This document shows, piece after piece, positions 8,069 to 17,008 of a stretch of 64,000 bases of DNA. The position numbers were made by a program, and so were the translations under genes. Each line of letters starts with the position of its first letter. Positions within the stretch are counted from its first letter, which is position 1. The notes under the pieces were generated by a model that was not told the DNA's origin, did no database searches, and saw nothing but the letters and a program-made list of their open reading frames with translations. Where the stretch lies: NCBI GenBank assembly GCA_020634455.1, contig JACKBQ010000001.1, positions 2,790,001-2,854,000 on the forward strand. The letters run 5' to 3'. The DNA comes from Ardenticatenaceae bacterium (lineage in GTDB: Bacteria > Chloroflexota > Anaerolineae > Promineifilales > Promineifilaceae).

Positions 8069-9153
8069 TAATTCCGGCGGATGATGTAGATGCGGCCCCA
8101 CTGCCCCAGCACGGCTACCGAGTAACCAGTTAAAATCTCCAGGTTGGGGCATTTGCGAACGGACTCTTTGACCAAATCGTATTCGCTGCTGAGGACGATG
8201 GCACGGCCGTTTCCCGCCAACACGCGCTCCAATTCTCCAAAAAATGCCGGGTACAGCTTTTTAAGCGCCTTGGGCGAGCTGATTTGCTTGCCAAAAGGCA
8301 GGTTCGTGGCCACCTTTGTAACGCTGCCAGGGGCCAGGGGCAGTTTGGCGGCGTCGAGGTGCAGGGCGCTGAAGTGGGTTGGTGGCTCCTTGCGCAGGGC
8401 ATTTACATTTTTCCGGGCAGCCTGTGTGTGCTTAAGCTCAATGTCGCCAGCCAGCATTTGGGCGTATGCGCCCGCGTACCGTCGCTCCATCACCAGCGTG
8501 CCGCTGCCGCACATCGGGTCCAGGAAGATGTCATCATCTGCGGGCTGGGTGAGGTGAATCATGGCGGCAGCGACAGACGGCCGTAACGCCGCTTTCAACT
8601 CCACGGGCTTGTTAAATCGGTGGCGCGTGGTCCGGTCTGTGAGGCGAATGCCGCCCACCAGGCGAGAACCAAGCAGGTTAATCCAGATTTCCACCTGGGC
8701 GTGGTCATCCACCAGCCGCCATTTGGGGTAACGCGCCTTCATACCCCGCTCAACTGCTTCACCGAGCTGCTTGCGGTAAATGTCGTGGCTGCCGTAGAGT
8801 CGGCTAATGACCCGGTAAGACGGCCGTGCTGGCTGTACGCGTATGGGCCAGGCTACGTCGATTGCTTGCTGGAAAACGGCCGTATCCTGCACCAATTCTG
8901 TAATTTGGGGCAAAATCTGGCGTGTGCGCGGCACCTTTTCTACCGACAGCGCCAATACATACACATCTTCCACCGTACGCAGTTGAAACAAATCTTCCGC
9001 CTCACCCGCATAGCTAAAAATCAGCAGCCCATTCTGGTCCTTGGCAAAAACTGTTTCTCCAAATTTGGCTCCCGGCAGCTTGTCCCGAACTTCTAACCAG
9101 GCAATTTCTTCAACGCCCGGCATGGTTTGTACATAGTAAGTTGTTGATTCCAT
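8068..9153 (-). CDS. THUMP-domain RNA N2-guanine methyltransferase (Trm14/RlmL-like)
   Basis: A 361-residue enzyme with an N-terminal THUMP-like region (residues 1-160, MESTTYYVQTMPGVEEIAWLEV) and a C-terminal Rossmann methyltransferase domain. The SAM-binding region DPMCGSGTLVMERR lies at about 218-231, and the catalytic motif NLPFGKQ (the N-x-P-F/Y motif of guanine-N2 methyltransferases) at about 290-296. Family members methylate tRNA G6 (Trm14/TrmN) or 23S rRNA; which applies here cannot be decided. The gene diverges from the lipoprotein gene at 9345. GAAGGATG upstream is a plausible ribosome-binding site. Four ACGGCCGT copies lie inside (8203, 8577, 8820, 8876). Confidence 0.85.
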   Translation of the reverse strand: MESTTYYVQTMPGVEEIAWLEVRDKLPGAKFGETVFAKDQNGLLIFSYAGEAEDLFQLRTVEDVYVLALSVEKVPRTRQILPQITELVQDTAVFQQAIDVAWPIRVQPARPSYRVISRLYGSHDIYRKQLGEAVERGMKARYPKWRLVDDHAQVEIWINLLGSRLVGGIRLTDRTTRHRFNKPVELKAALRPSVAAAMIHLTQPADDDIFLDPMCGSGTLVMERRYAGAYAQMLAGDIELKHTQAARKNVNALRKEPPTHFSALHLDAAKLPLAPGSVTKVATNLPFGKQISSPKALKKLYPAFFGELERVLAGNGRAIVLSSEYDLVKESVRKCPNLEILTGYSVAVLGQWGRIYIIRRN

Positions 9154-9344
9154 TTACACATCACATCCTTCAGCAAAGTCGGTAGATGATACCATAACTC
9201 GCGGCAACGCGTGGGCTGCGAGCACAAATTTCGGTTGCAAAATTGGTCAAGAATACGCTACACTGACAATTGTTCCTTTGCACAAAGTCCACCACAGGGC
9301 TTTTTACCAAGCTTTACCACACATGTAAGGAGGCAGTATTTAAA

Positions 9345-10925
9345 ATGTCCCAAAATCGAACCAAAATGATCTGGTTACTAATGCTTTTGCTGTTGGCAGC
9401 TACGATGGCATTGGCTAGCTGTTCTGGCGGCGAGCGGCTGCTCTTGGCTGAGTATAATCGAGACGCTGAAGCCGAAATCTTTTTGGCTGAACTCGGTGCA
9501 GACGCATCTGAATGGCAATCGTTGGCTAAAGATGTGCGGCGCACCTTTATTTTTGAAGGTGAATTTGCTACGTTTGTGCCTGACAGCAACCGCATTTTGC
9601 TTTGGTATGAAGATGGCAACGATGTTCGCATTGAGCAAATAGAAATTGGGGATGAAAGCCCAACTGAGCTGCTGGAGGGAAATGTAGGAGACCGGCTGTT
9701 TGCCCGATACGAGACAGACCCTTTTACTGTTTATGTGACAGAAAGCCAAGATTTTTCTAGCTATCGGTGTTATGTTGCGCAGGATGGTGCAAAGGCAGAG
9801 CGTTTGGCGCGAGGCACGGTGTGCTTCATGAATGAAAATGGTGTGTTGCAGCTGGATGTTGACCGCAATGATGCCCTGACGCTAACGTTAATTTCCTTGG
9901 ATGGCGAGGATCAGACGGTTGTTTTAGATGAAATTGAGGATGTAGGCACACGTGTCCGTAACAATCAGGCGATGAGCCAGATTGCGTATGTGGTAAGAGA
10001 TCGTGATGAGGCGCAACTTTTTCTGATTGCCCCCGGCGACGAGGCAGGAGAGCCGTTAGGTGAGGCGTTTGCCAGCATCGAACTGTTTGGCTTTTTGGGA
10101 GATGACAAGACGGTTTACGTTGTTAGTCGGGTAAAAGAGGATGATGATGAGGTGGGTTTATTCATTAACGGCACGGGAGATGCACTCATTGAAGCAGATG
10201 AGATCAGACTGATGGGGCAGTCGGAAGATGGCGAATTTGCTATTTTTGCAGCGGAATCCAGGGGGGAAACGGCCGTATTCCACTACAATCTGGACGATAA
10301 CACCGCCACCGAACTGCTGGAAGAAGAGTCAGTTAACCTGTTAGGCTTCGTTATGGATGAACATTTTTTGCTGAAAACAGTGAAGAATGACGAAGAAACG
10401 CTGTACAGCGTCAGCCAGGATGGCAGCGAGATGGTGGAATTGCTGGCCACCGACGATTATGAAATTTTAACAGTGTATTTTAACCAGGCTGCCGAGCAGC
10501 TACTGGTTCAGCTACAGCACAAAGATGACAATTATGCCTACTTTGTTACTGGCCTGACCGAAGAAGATGGCTACTTTTTAGTGGAAGATTGGTATTCGCT
10601 CACTGCCTTGAACGCTTCCGACGATCAGTTTGTCTTTTGGGGACGTGAAGATCAAGATGATGATGTGGCGCTTTACAGCATTGCCTGGGCAGAAGATGCC
10701 TCTGAGGTAGTGCTAGATGACAGGGCAGATTTTGGTTTTTACAGCGCCTTTTTTGCTAAAGACGGCCGTACGCTCTACTATACAGCCATAGACGACGGCT
10801 TTGGTGACTTTGAAGTACGCACCGTACCTGTAGACGGCAGCGAAAGCGCCGACAGGCTGTATCGTGACATGGTTTTACTAGACGTGAGTTGGGAGGAAGA
10901 AGCAAACTTCCAGCGTGTGCGTTAA
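9345..10925 (+). CDS. Lipoprotein with WD40-like beta-propeller
   Basis: The start is set at ATG 9345, which has AAGGAGG 11 bases upstream; the frame is open further upstream but without a signal. Residues 1-30 form a signal peptide ending in lipobox LASC, giving a membrane-anchored extracytoplasmic protein of 526 residues. It is strongly acidic, with repeated strands such as AEIFLAELGADASEWQSL, GEFAIFAAESRGETAVFHYN and GRTLYYTAIDDGFGDFEVRTVPVDG. These resemble PD40/DPP-IV-like propeller blades. There is no catalytic triad, so a binding or sensing role is more likely than peptidase activity. It is transcribed alone and ends at a strong terminator. A weak promoter (TTGCAA, 18 bp, TACACT) may lie near 9235-9265. 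Confidence 0.75.
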   Translation: MSQNRTKMIWLLMLLLLAATMALASCSGGERLLLAEYNRDAEAEIFLAELGADASEWQSLAKDVRRTFIFEGEFATFVPDSNRILLWYEDGNDVRIEQIEIGDESPTELLEGNVGDRLFARYETDPFTVYVTESQDFSSYRCYVAQDGAKAERLARGTVCFMNENGVLQLDVDRNDALTLTLISLDGEDQTVVLDEIEDVGTRVRNNQAMSQIAYVVRDRDEAQLFLIAPGDEAGEPLGEAFASIELFGFLGDDKTVYVVSRVKEDDDEVGLFINGTGDALIEADEIRLMGQSEDGEFAIFAAESRGETAVFHYNLDDNTATELLEEESVNLLGFVMDEHFLLKTVKNDEETLYSVSQDGSEMVELLATDDYEILTVYFNQAAEQLLVQLQHKDDNYAYFVTGLTEEDGYFLVEDWYSLTALNASDDQFVFWGREDQDDDVALYSIAWAEDASEVVLDDRADFGFYSAFFAKDGRTLYYTAIDDGFGDFEVRTVPVDGSESADRLYRDMVLLDVSWEEEANFQRVR

Positions 10926-10933
10926 GCTTTCAG

Positions 10934-10986
10934 AGATTGGACCATTTTAACGACCAAAATTGCATTCAAAATGGTCCAATCTTTTT
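10934..10986 (+). terminator. Rho-independent terminator
   Basis: A perfect 15-bp stem, AGATTGGACCATTTT (10934-10948) with its complement at 10968-10982, is followed by TTTTT. It lies nine bases after the lipoprotein stop and overlaps the end of the convergent der gene. Confidence 0.9.
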
Positions 10987-12352
10987 ACTTCCCAAACCTA
11001 TCCTCGCTGCGGGCGCGGAAAAAGAGCCGAATCGGTACGCCCGTAAATGGCCACTGCTCCCGCAGCCGATTTTCCAAATACCGTTTGTAGCCAAAATTTA
11101 GCCAATCTGGGTTGTTCACAAAAAAAACAAACGTCGGCGGGGCTACGCTGGCTTGGGTGGCATAGAAAAACTTGGCTCGACTGCCCCCTTTGCCCGGCGG
11201 TGGATGCTGCGTAATGGCATCTCGCATAAATTTATTCAGGGCGCTGGTGGGCACGCGCTGGTATCGCGCCTCGTTTACATCAATAACGTGGGGCAAAATG
11301 CGGCTAACGCGCTGCCCCGTCATCGCCGAAATAAAGAGGACGGGCATGTAAGGCAAAAAGTTTAGCTCTTGCCGCACTTTGTCTTCATACTCTTTCATGG
11401 TGTAGCTATCTTTTTCGATGGCGTCCCATTTGTTCACCAGCACAATTGCCCCGGCCGTTTCGTCAGTAATCATGCCTGCCACGTGTGCGTCCTGAGCGAT
11501 GATGCCAGTTTCGGCATCCAGCAGCATCAGCACCACATCGGCACGCTTAAGCGCTTTCATGGCCCGCAGTACGCTGTATTTTTCAATGCCAGGGTCAATT
11601 TTGCCCCGCCGCCGAATGCCAGCAGTGTCAATCAGGGTGAAATCCTGGCCATGCCACTTTATTTTGGTGTCAATGGCGTCGCGGGTGGTGCCCGCTATCG
11701 GGCTAACAATGACGCGCTCTTCGCCGAGGAGTTTGTTGACCAGAGTAGATTTGCCCACGTTGGGGCGGCCCAGCAAGGCAATTTTGATGGAGTTGTCTTC
11801 TTTATCGTCGTCGGGGGGGCTGGGGGGAACGGCCGTTACCAATGCATCCAACAAATCCCCCGTGCCATACCCATGCAGCGCCGAGATGGGAAACACTTCG
11901 CCCACAGCCAGCTCATAAAATTCATACACATTGTTGGTGAGATTTGTGGATTCCAGCTTGTTGGCCGCTACCAGCACCGGCTTGTTTGACTGGCGTAAAA
12001 TGTCCGCCACTTCCCGGTCGGCAGCGGTGATGCCCGCCTGCCCGTCCACCACCAAAATCACGGCATCCGCATCTTGGATGGCAATGGCCGCCTGCTGGCG
12101 GATGTATGGCAAAAATCGCTCGGAATCTTCCGAGAGCGGCTCAGTGTGCCAGCCGGTGGTGACCTCGATGCCGCCCGTGTCCACCAGCGAGAAGGCGACG
12201 CCGCCCCACTCGCCGTCGGCGTAGAGTCGGTCGCGGGTGGTGCCTGCCATTTCAGATACGACGGCCATGCGTCGGCCGACGATGCGATTAAAAAGGGTAG
12301 ATTTGCCAACGTTGGGCCTTCCGACCAACGCTACTAATGGTTTCATTTTCAT
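10985..12352 (-). CDS. der: Ribosome-assembly GTPase Der (EngA)
   Basis: Der has two tandem Era-like GTPase domains and a KH-like C-terminal domain and is needed for 50S subunit maturation. Both P-loops are visible (GRPNVGKSTLFNR near residue 10 and GRPNVGKSTLVNK near 195), together with two DTGGI/DTAGI G3 motifs and NKLE/NKWD G4 motifs. The C-terminus has the KH-type region PPTFVFFVNNPDWLNFGYKRYLENRLRE. The start is set at ATG 12352 (455 residues), because the frame upstream runs into a CACAGAG repeat; ATG 12346 (MKPLVALVG) is equally possible. It is last in the minus-strand series TPR-cdaA-cdaR-der, separated from cdaR by a repeat. Confidence 0.97.
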   Translation of the reverse strand: MKMKPLVALVGRPNVGKSTLFNRIVGRRMAVVSEMAGTTRDRLYADGEWGGVAFSLVDTGGIEVTTGWHTEPLSEDSERFLPYIRQQAAIAIQDADAVILVVDGQAGITAADREVADILRQSNKPVLVAANKLESTNLTNNVYEFYELAVGEVFPISALHGYGTGDLLDALVTAVPPSPPDDDKEDNSIKIALLGRPNVGKSTLVNKLLGEERVIVSPIAGTTRDAIDTKIKWHGQDFTLIDTAGIRRRGKIDPGIEKYSVLRAMKALKRADVVLMLLDAETGIIAQDAHVAGMITDETAGAIVLVNKWDAIEKDSYTMKEYEDKVRQELNFLPYMPVLFISAMTGQRVSRILPHVIDVNEARYQRVPTSALNKFMRDAITQHPPPGKGGSRAKFFYATQASVAPPTFVFFVNNPDWLNFGYKRYLENRLREQWPFTGVPIRLFFRARSEDRFGK

Positions 12353-12365
12353 GGTTGTCAAATTT

Positions 12366-12440
12366 AGTTGCCACAGGGGGCACAGAGCCACTGGAGATCA
12401 CGTTGATTACGCTAAAAATCGTTTTTTCTCTGTGGCAAAA
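12366..12440. repeat. CACAGAG-family inverted repeat
   Basis: TTGCCACAGGGGGCACAGAG begins at about 12367 and TTTTTTCTCTGTGGCAAAA ends at about 12440. The outer arms (TTGCCACAG/CTGTGGCAA) are perfect. It separates cdaR from der and probably accounts for the apparent N-terminal extension of der. Confidence 0.75.
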
Positions 12441-12442
12441 TA

Positions 12443-13822
12443 TTAAAGGGGTTTGTGATTGGGCAGCCAGGCAGCAGCAGGTTGAATGCGAACGGGGATG
12501 GTGGTTGTGGAAACGGCCGTATCATCCATCACCATAACTATATTATCCAGTACACCCGGACGCAGCGACTCCGTATTTGTCAACTCATCCGTGGGGGTCA
12601 TCACTTCCGTAATTACCACCTCAATCACCGCAGGCTGAATGGAACGCAGCTCCAAACCACGATCCGGCACATCAACATCTGGCTCCAGCGCATACTCGCC
12701 TGGTTCCAGACCAAATAAGTCTAGCGTTACCCGCACTTCTTGTTCTGTTAACGTATCCAGGGCTGGCGAAGGTCCAAATAAAACCACCCGTACCGTGTCT
12801 GGATCAATCGTTGCTTCCAAGCCTTCGGTAATACCCAAAAGCTCAATTGGCTGATTATATATCTTTGTGCTGGAAAATGGTTCTATTTGTACGGTTACCG
12901 TAATTTCTGCAACGCTGTCCAGCGTTATGCCAGTTGGTAGCACCAACGAAACCTGATCCTGAAACGTTTCTGTTAGCCCTGTTATGTCAATTGATTCGGT
13001 TTGAACCCGGAATGACTGCGCCAGCAGTGTTGGTAATCCCGTTACCAGCACGCTGGATGGGTCAATGGTAACGCCCAATACCCGATAGCCCTGTGCCACT
13101 TCGCCAACAATATCGGCCGTAATCACTTTATTAGCAAAATCGGCCGATTCATTGATGGGAATGGTCACCTGTACCTGGTCTGTGCTGAGCTGCAAACCGC
13201 TTACGCTGGCCACGCGCCCCTGCCGATTGTAAAAAAGTGGCTGCGGTGATTCAATGCGAGTTTGGGTGTCGTCATTCAAAAAGATAGTCACCTGGGCAAA
13301 ATCTAACCGATCTACTTCAGTTTCTGTGCCGGTTACGGTGATAACGGGCGGGTCTATGAGCGGTTCGCCCATTGTGTGCCCCCGCGCTACCTCACCGCGA
13401 ATATCCAGCTCCACATCAATTTCCCTGGTGACTAATTTTTCCAGGCGCACGGTAACCGTTTCGGGAATAGGCGATTCCAAGGTAATGTCCGTGTTTTCTG
13501 CCTGAATTTCTACGGGCACACTTACCTGGCTACCCAGCGGCACCTCGCTTAGATCAATAATAGCGGTGAAATCGTCTTGATTTAGCGCAGAAACAATAGA
13601 TGTTGGCCCTTCATAGGTAATAAGCACGGGGGGATTGTTATCCGTTGGGCTTAGGCGGGTTACACCTTCGGGTAAGCCAATGAAAGTGGCCGGGATTTGC
13701 AAGGCGCGTTTTAGATCTGGGTCATCTACCTCCATCGCCTTTACCCAAATGATTATTGCCAAAATGAAGCAGAGAACAAACGTGATCAGGTTTGCCAGAA
13801 AGGTACGGGCCTTGCGCATCAT
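12443..13822 (-). CDS. cdaR: YbbR-domain regulator of diadenylate cyclase (CdaR)
   Basis: A 459-residue membrane-anchored extracytoplasmic protein with one N-terminal transmembrane helix (about 8-30, FLANLITFVLCFILAIIIWVKA). Several YbbR repeats follow, recognisable by VTRLSPTDNNPPVLITYEGP, VPLGSQVSVPVEI, ETVTVRLEKLVTREIDVEL and IDPDTVRVVLFGPSPAL. CdaR binds CdaA through the membrane and modulates its activity in Firmicutes; the same pairing is expected here. Its ATG overlaps the end of cdaA by 4 bp, so translation is coupled. No glmM lies downstream, unlike the common cdaA-cdaR-glmM operon. Confidence 0.92.
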   Translation of the reverse strand: MMRKARTFLANLITFVLCFILAIIIWVKAMEVDDPDLKRALQIPATFIGLPEGVTRLSPTDNNPPVLITYEGPTSIVSALNQDDFTAIIDLSEVPLGSQVSVPVEIQAENTDITLESPIPETVTVRLEKLVTREIDVELDIRGEVARGHTMGEPLIDPPVITVTGTETEVDRLDFAQVTIFLNDDTQTRIESPQPLFYNRQGRVASVSGLQLSTDQVQVTIPINESADFANKVITADIVGEVAQGYRVLGVTIDPSSVLVTGLPTLLAQSFRVQTESIDITGLTETFQDQVSLVLPTGITLDSVAEITVTVQIEPFSSTKIYNQPIELLGITEGLEATIDPDTVRVVLFGPSPALDTLTEQEVRVTLDLFGLEPGEYALEPDVDVPDRGLELRSIQPAVIEVVITEVMTPTDELTNTESLRPGVLDNIVMVMDDTAVSTTTIPVRIQPAAAWLPNHKPL

Positions 13823-14640
13823 GTGTCTGCCTCGCGGTTATTACTGTTTTGGCGGTTGTGCAAAAAGGCGTGCAAGATGTCATCCAGACGGGCGGGGTCC
13901 TGGCGGCGTATGACACGGCCGTTATGAGCAATCGAGACCTGACCAGTTTCTTCTGACACAACCACCGCCACGGCGTCGCTCACTTCGCTAATGCCCAGGG
14001 CGGCGCGATGGCGCAGCCCCATTTGCCGATCTGTCAGGCTACTGGTGGAAAGCGGCATGACGCAGGCGGCGGCGGCCAGCTTGTCGTTGCGCATGATCAC
14101 CGCGCCGTCGTGCAGCTCGGTGTTTTTGTTGAAGATGGTTAGCAACAAGTCTGGCGACACTTCGGAATTAAGCAGGATGCCGGTGTCTATGTATTCCTGC
14201 AAGCCGGTGTCGCGTTCAAACACAATCAGGGCTCCGTGCCGCCGTTGGGATAGTCGGATGCTGGCATCTTTCACGGCAATAACGACGGGGCTTACTTCAT
14301 TTTTGCGCAGAAAGCGAAAAAGGCTACCGGTACGGCCGAGTTGCTCCAAAGCGCGGCGCAGTTCTGGCTGAAAAATGATGGGGATGGAGAGCAGCAGCGT
14401 GGGCAATATCCAGCTTACCAGTTGGCGAAAGGCGGTGAGACCAGGAATGGAGGAGAGGAGTAGCACGATGAGGGCCAATCCTACAAAGCCGCGCAATACC
14501 TGTACGGCGCGGGTGCCGCGAATGAGAAGGAAGGCGCTGTAGATTACGGCCGTTACCAACAAAATATCAATGGCGCTGATCCACAAATTTGTCGAGCGGT
14601 TCAGGGCATCGGCAATGCTCTCCCAGGAAAAGACGTTCAT
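13819..14640 (-). CDS. cdaA: Membrane diadenylate cyclase CdaA
   Basis: Makes c-di-AMP from two ATP. The 273-residue protein has three N-terminal transmembrane helices (about 22-42, 48-66, 72-92) and a DAC domain. The catalytic DGA motif is at about 178-180 (ELHDGAVIM) and the RHR motif at about 210-212 (GLRHRAALGISE). Length and architecture match CdaA/DacA. It is preceded by the TPR gene (15 bp) and overlaps cdaR by 4 bp. No c-di-AMP riboswitch was recognised with confidence in the window. ACGGCCGT lies at 13915 (codes for NGR in the C-terminal tail) and 14546. Confidence 0.97.
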   Translation of the reverse strand: MNVFSWESIADALNRSTNLWISAIDILLVTAVIYSAFLLIRGTRAVQVLRGFVGLALIVLLLSSIPGLTAFRQLVSWILPTLLLSIPIIFQPELRRALEQLGRTGSLFRFLRKNEVSPVVIAVKDASIRLSQRRHGALIVFERDTGLQEYIDTGILLNSEVSPDLLLTIFNKNTELHDGAVIMRNDKLAAAACVMPLSTSSLTDRQMGLRHRAALGISEVSDAVAVVVSEETGQVSIAHNGRVIRRQDPARLDDILHAFLHNRQNSNNREADT

Positions 14641-14655
14641 AGGTGGGTTCGGTGT

Positions 14656-16926
14656 TTACGGCCGTAATTGCGCTAGCAACTGCCGGTAACTGGCCGCATT
14701 CGGGGGTTTCAGGGCCAGGATTTTTTCAATCGTTTCGTACGCAGCTTTTGTTTCGTTTGCTTCCAATTGTGCTTCGCCCAGCTTGTCCAGCAATTCAATT
14801 GCCTCGGCGGTGCGTTTTTGTTGCAAGTAAAGGCGAGAGAGGCGATCCACCAGGTTTTTGTCAGACGGCCGTTGCCGCACCATATCTTCCAAAATCCCCA
14901 CAACTTTTGCGCCGCGTCCGCCGCGTACCAGATGTTTTAAATAATTATCTAGTTCTCCCACCGCATTGATCGGCTGACCAACCTTGTAATACAAATCCAC
15001 CAGGGTAATCACCGTGCGCTCATCATTGGGGTCTAACACACGCAGATCTTTGTACGCACCCAGGGCTTGTCGCCAATCGAAACGCTGAATATCAATTTCG
15101 GCCGCTAACCGCAAGAGGCGTGCCCGCCAGTTTTGCGCAGCATCACCGCGCGGCGCTAATTTAAGCGCTTCCTGGTACGTATCGCGGGCTTTGTCTACTT
15201 GAGCCAACTGGTAGTAAGCGTCGCCCACGGCCAAATAATGCTCAAGCGCCCGGTCAATCTGGCCATGCTGCTTCAGCATGTCAATGAGTCGGGTTCGGGT
15301 GGCAAGATCCAGCGGCAGCATTTCCACCGCCTTTTCGTAGGAGAGAATGGAACCGTTCAGGTCACCCCGAATGCGGTAGGTGTCGGCCACGGTAACAAAT
15401 TTTTGAGCGGCCGTTTCACGACGGCCTTGTTTACCCAACAGTTCACCCAGCTGGATATGAGCAGGCAAATAGTCGTTAGACAGTTGAACGGCGCGATAGG
15501 TTTCTTCAACGGCCGTATCATACATGCCCCGCTTGGCATACTCCTGGCTCAGGTACAGCGATTCCAGCACCTGTTCCGAGCCAGCCGTCAGCATGTCACC
15601 CAAAATCATCATGCCAGAATCAGAAATTGCATCTAAACGGCCGCGCGCTTCCTTCGCTTTGTCTTCCCAACCCTTGTGGCTAAGAAATTCCACCAGCGCA
15701 TTGGCAAATGCTGACGCCTGGTCACGTTCGCCCTGGGCCATCAAACTGTCTGCTAAATTTTCGTATAGCTGAATGAGCCGATCCGCCTGACTGTGCTGCA
15801 CGGTAGCCAAATCCACAATTTTGAGCACATTGATGAAATGCTCCAGCGCCTTTTCAATGCGCCCCCGCGCCCGGTGGCATTCACCCAGTGAAAAATAGCT
15901 GGCCAGCCGGAAGTCATGATCTCTAACAGAGAGTTCAAACTCACGCACGGCATCTTCAAAACGCAATTTGTCCTGGTAGAGCAAACCGAGGTTGAAATGA
16001 GCGGCCGTATTATCCAGCCCCAAATTCATCGCCTCTTCGTAGGCGCTAATCGCCTCATTGGTCATGCCCCGTGTCTGAAAATCCAGAGCCTTGCTGATGA
16101 GCGTCGTGAGCTGGAGTGTTTGGGCATTTAGCTCAATATCTTCGCCGTCAAACAAATCCTCCGCTAATTTCTCCGACGCCAATCGACGGGCATCCTGCAC
16201 CGGACTGGCGGCATCGGCAGCCTTGCCGTTGCCACCACCAACTTTTTCTTGCAAAGCGGCAGCCATGTGCTGCGCGACCTCGCTAATGCTGTCAGAAGAT
16301 TGGTAAGAGGGGGACTCTGATTCGCCAGCCAGCTTTTCGCCACTGCGAAGCTGTTCAATAGCTGTGAGCACTTCGGCGTTGCGAGGATCTAGCTTTAGCG
16401 CCAGCTGGCACGCTTGCAGTGCATTTTCAGACTCGCCCTGCGCATTGAGGATGCGGGCAATGGCCAGGTATTCCCGAATTGCGTTGTGTACCGACCCTTG
16501 CCGTTCGTAAATGGAGGCCAGACGTTGGTGGCCCCGCAACAAATTTGGCTCCAGGCGCACGGCGCGGTTCCAGTTATCCATTGCATTGGGTAGCCGCCGC
16601 CGGTTTAGTTCGACTTCACCAATGGCCATGTAGGTTTTGCCCGCTTCGCCATAAAGTCCCAGCCGTTCCTGGACGTCGGCAACGCGCTCCAAATAAATAA
16701 TATCCCCGCGCGAGAAGCGGGCGGCTAATTTGTAATTTTCCAACGCATTTTTGAGTTGGTTCATTTCCAAATAGGCCATGCCTAAACCAGCATATGGCGC
16801 AGGCTCATTGGCAATTTCTTCGATGGCAATCTTGAACTCCTTGATCGCGTCTTGCCATTGCTGATCCCAGCTATATGAATGGCCTCGGTTTAATGCTTCT
16901 TCGAATCGGGCACGGTTTCCTGCCAT
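14656..16926 (-). CDS. Large TPR-repeat protein
   Basis: A 756-residue soluble protein made almost wholly of tetratricopeptide repeats (AYLEMNQLKNALENYKLAA, AIREYLAIARILNAQGE, AHFNLGLLYQDKLRFEDAVREFE, ALEHYLAVGDAYYQLAQVDKA and others). I count roughly 14-16 units, interrupted near residues 205-260 by a low-complexity linker. No signal peptide or transmembrane segment is seen, so a cytoplasmic scaffold role is likely. It begins the operon ending in cdaA-cdaR (15-bp gap), which suggests a link to c-di-AMP or envelope homeostasis; this is inference from position only. The start ATG 16926 (MAGNRARFEEALNRG) is the first in frame. Confidence 0.85.
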   Translation of the reverse strand: MAGNRARFEEALNRGHSYSWDQQWQDAIKEFKIAIEEIANEPAPYAGLGMAYLEMNQLKNALENYKLAARFSRGDIIYLERVADVQERLGLYGEAGKTYMAIGEVELNRRRLPNAMDNWNRAVRLEPNLLRGHQRLASIYERQGSVHNAIREYLAIARILNAQGESENALQACQLALKLDPRNAEVLTAIEQLRSGEKLAGESESPSYQSSDSISEVAQHMAAALQEKVGGGNGKAADAASPVQDARRLASEKLAEDLFDGEDIELNAQTLQLTTLISKALDFQTRGMTNEAISAYEEAMNLGLDNTAAHFNLGLLYQDKLRFEDAVREFELSVRDHDFRLASYFSLGECHRARGRIEKALEHFINVLKIVDLATVQHSQADRLIQLYENLADSLMAQGERDQASAFANALVEFLSHKGWEDKAKEARGRLDAISDSGMMILGDMLTAGSEQVLESLYLSQEYAKRGMYDTAVEETYRAVQLSNDYLPAHIQLGELLGKQGRRETAAQKFVTVADTYRIRGDLNGSILSYEKAVEMLPLDLATRTRLIDMLKQHGQIDRALEHYLAVGDAYYQLAQVDKARDTYQEALKLAPRGDAAQNWRARLLRLAAEIDIQRFDWRQALGAYKDLRVLDPNDERTVITLVDLYYKVGQPINAVGELDNYLKHLVRGGRGAKVVGILEDMVRQRPSDKNLVDRLSRLYLQQKRTAEAIELLDKLGEAQLEANETKAAYETIEKILALKPPNAASYRQLLAQLRP

Positions 16927-16952
16927 GCCAACGCCTCCGTGTTCACTATTCA

Positions 16953-16985
16953 GTAATCAGGGCTGGTTATTGCTGACCTGATTAC
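16953..16985. repeat. Inverted repeat between argF and TPR gene
   Basis: GTAATCAGG (16953-16961) pairs with CCTGATTAC (16977-16985); the words TTATTGCTGA and CAGTAATCAG recur around it. There is no strong U-tract, so it is a hairpin of the word-repeat class rather than a clear terminator. Confidence 0.55.
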
Positions 16986-17008
16986 CGATGCATTATTGGA
17001 ACCTCTCA

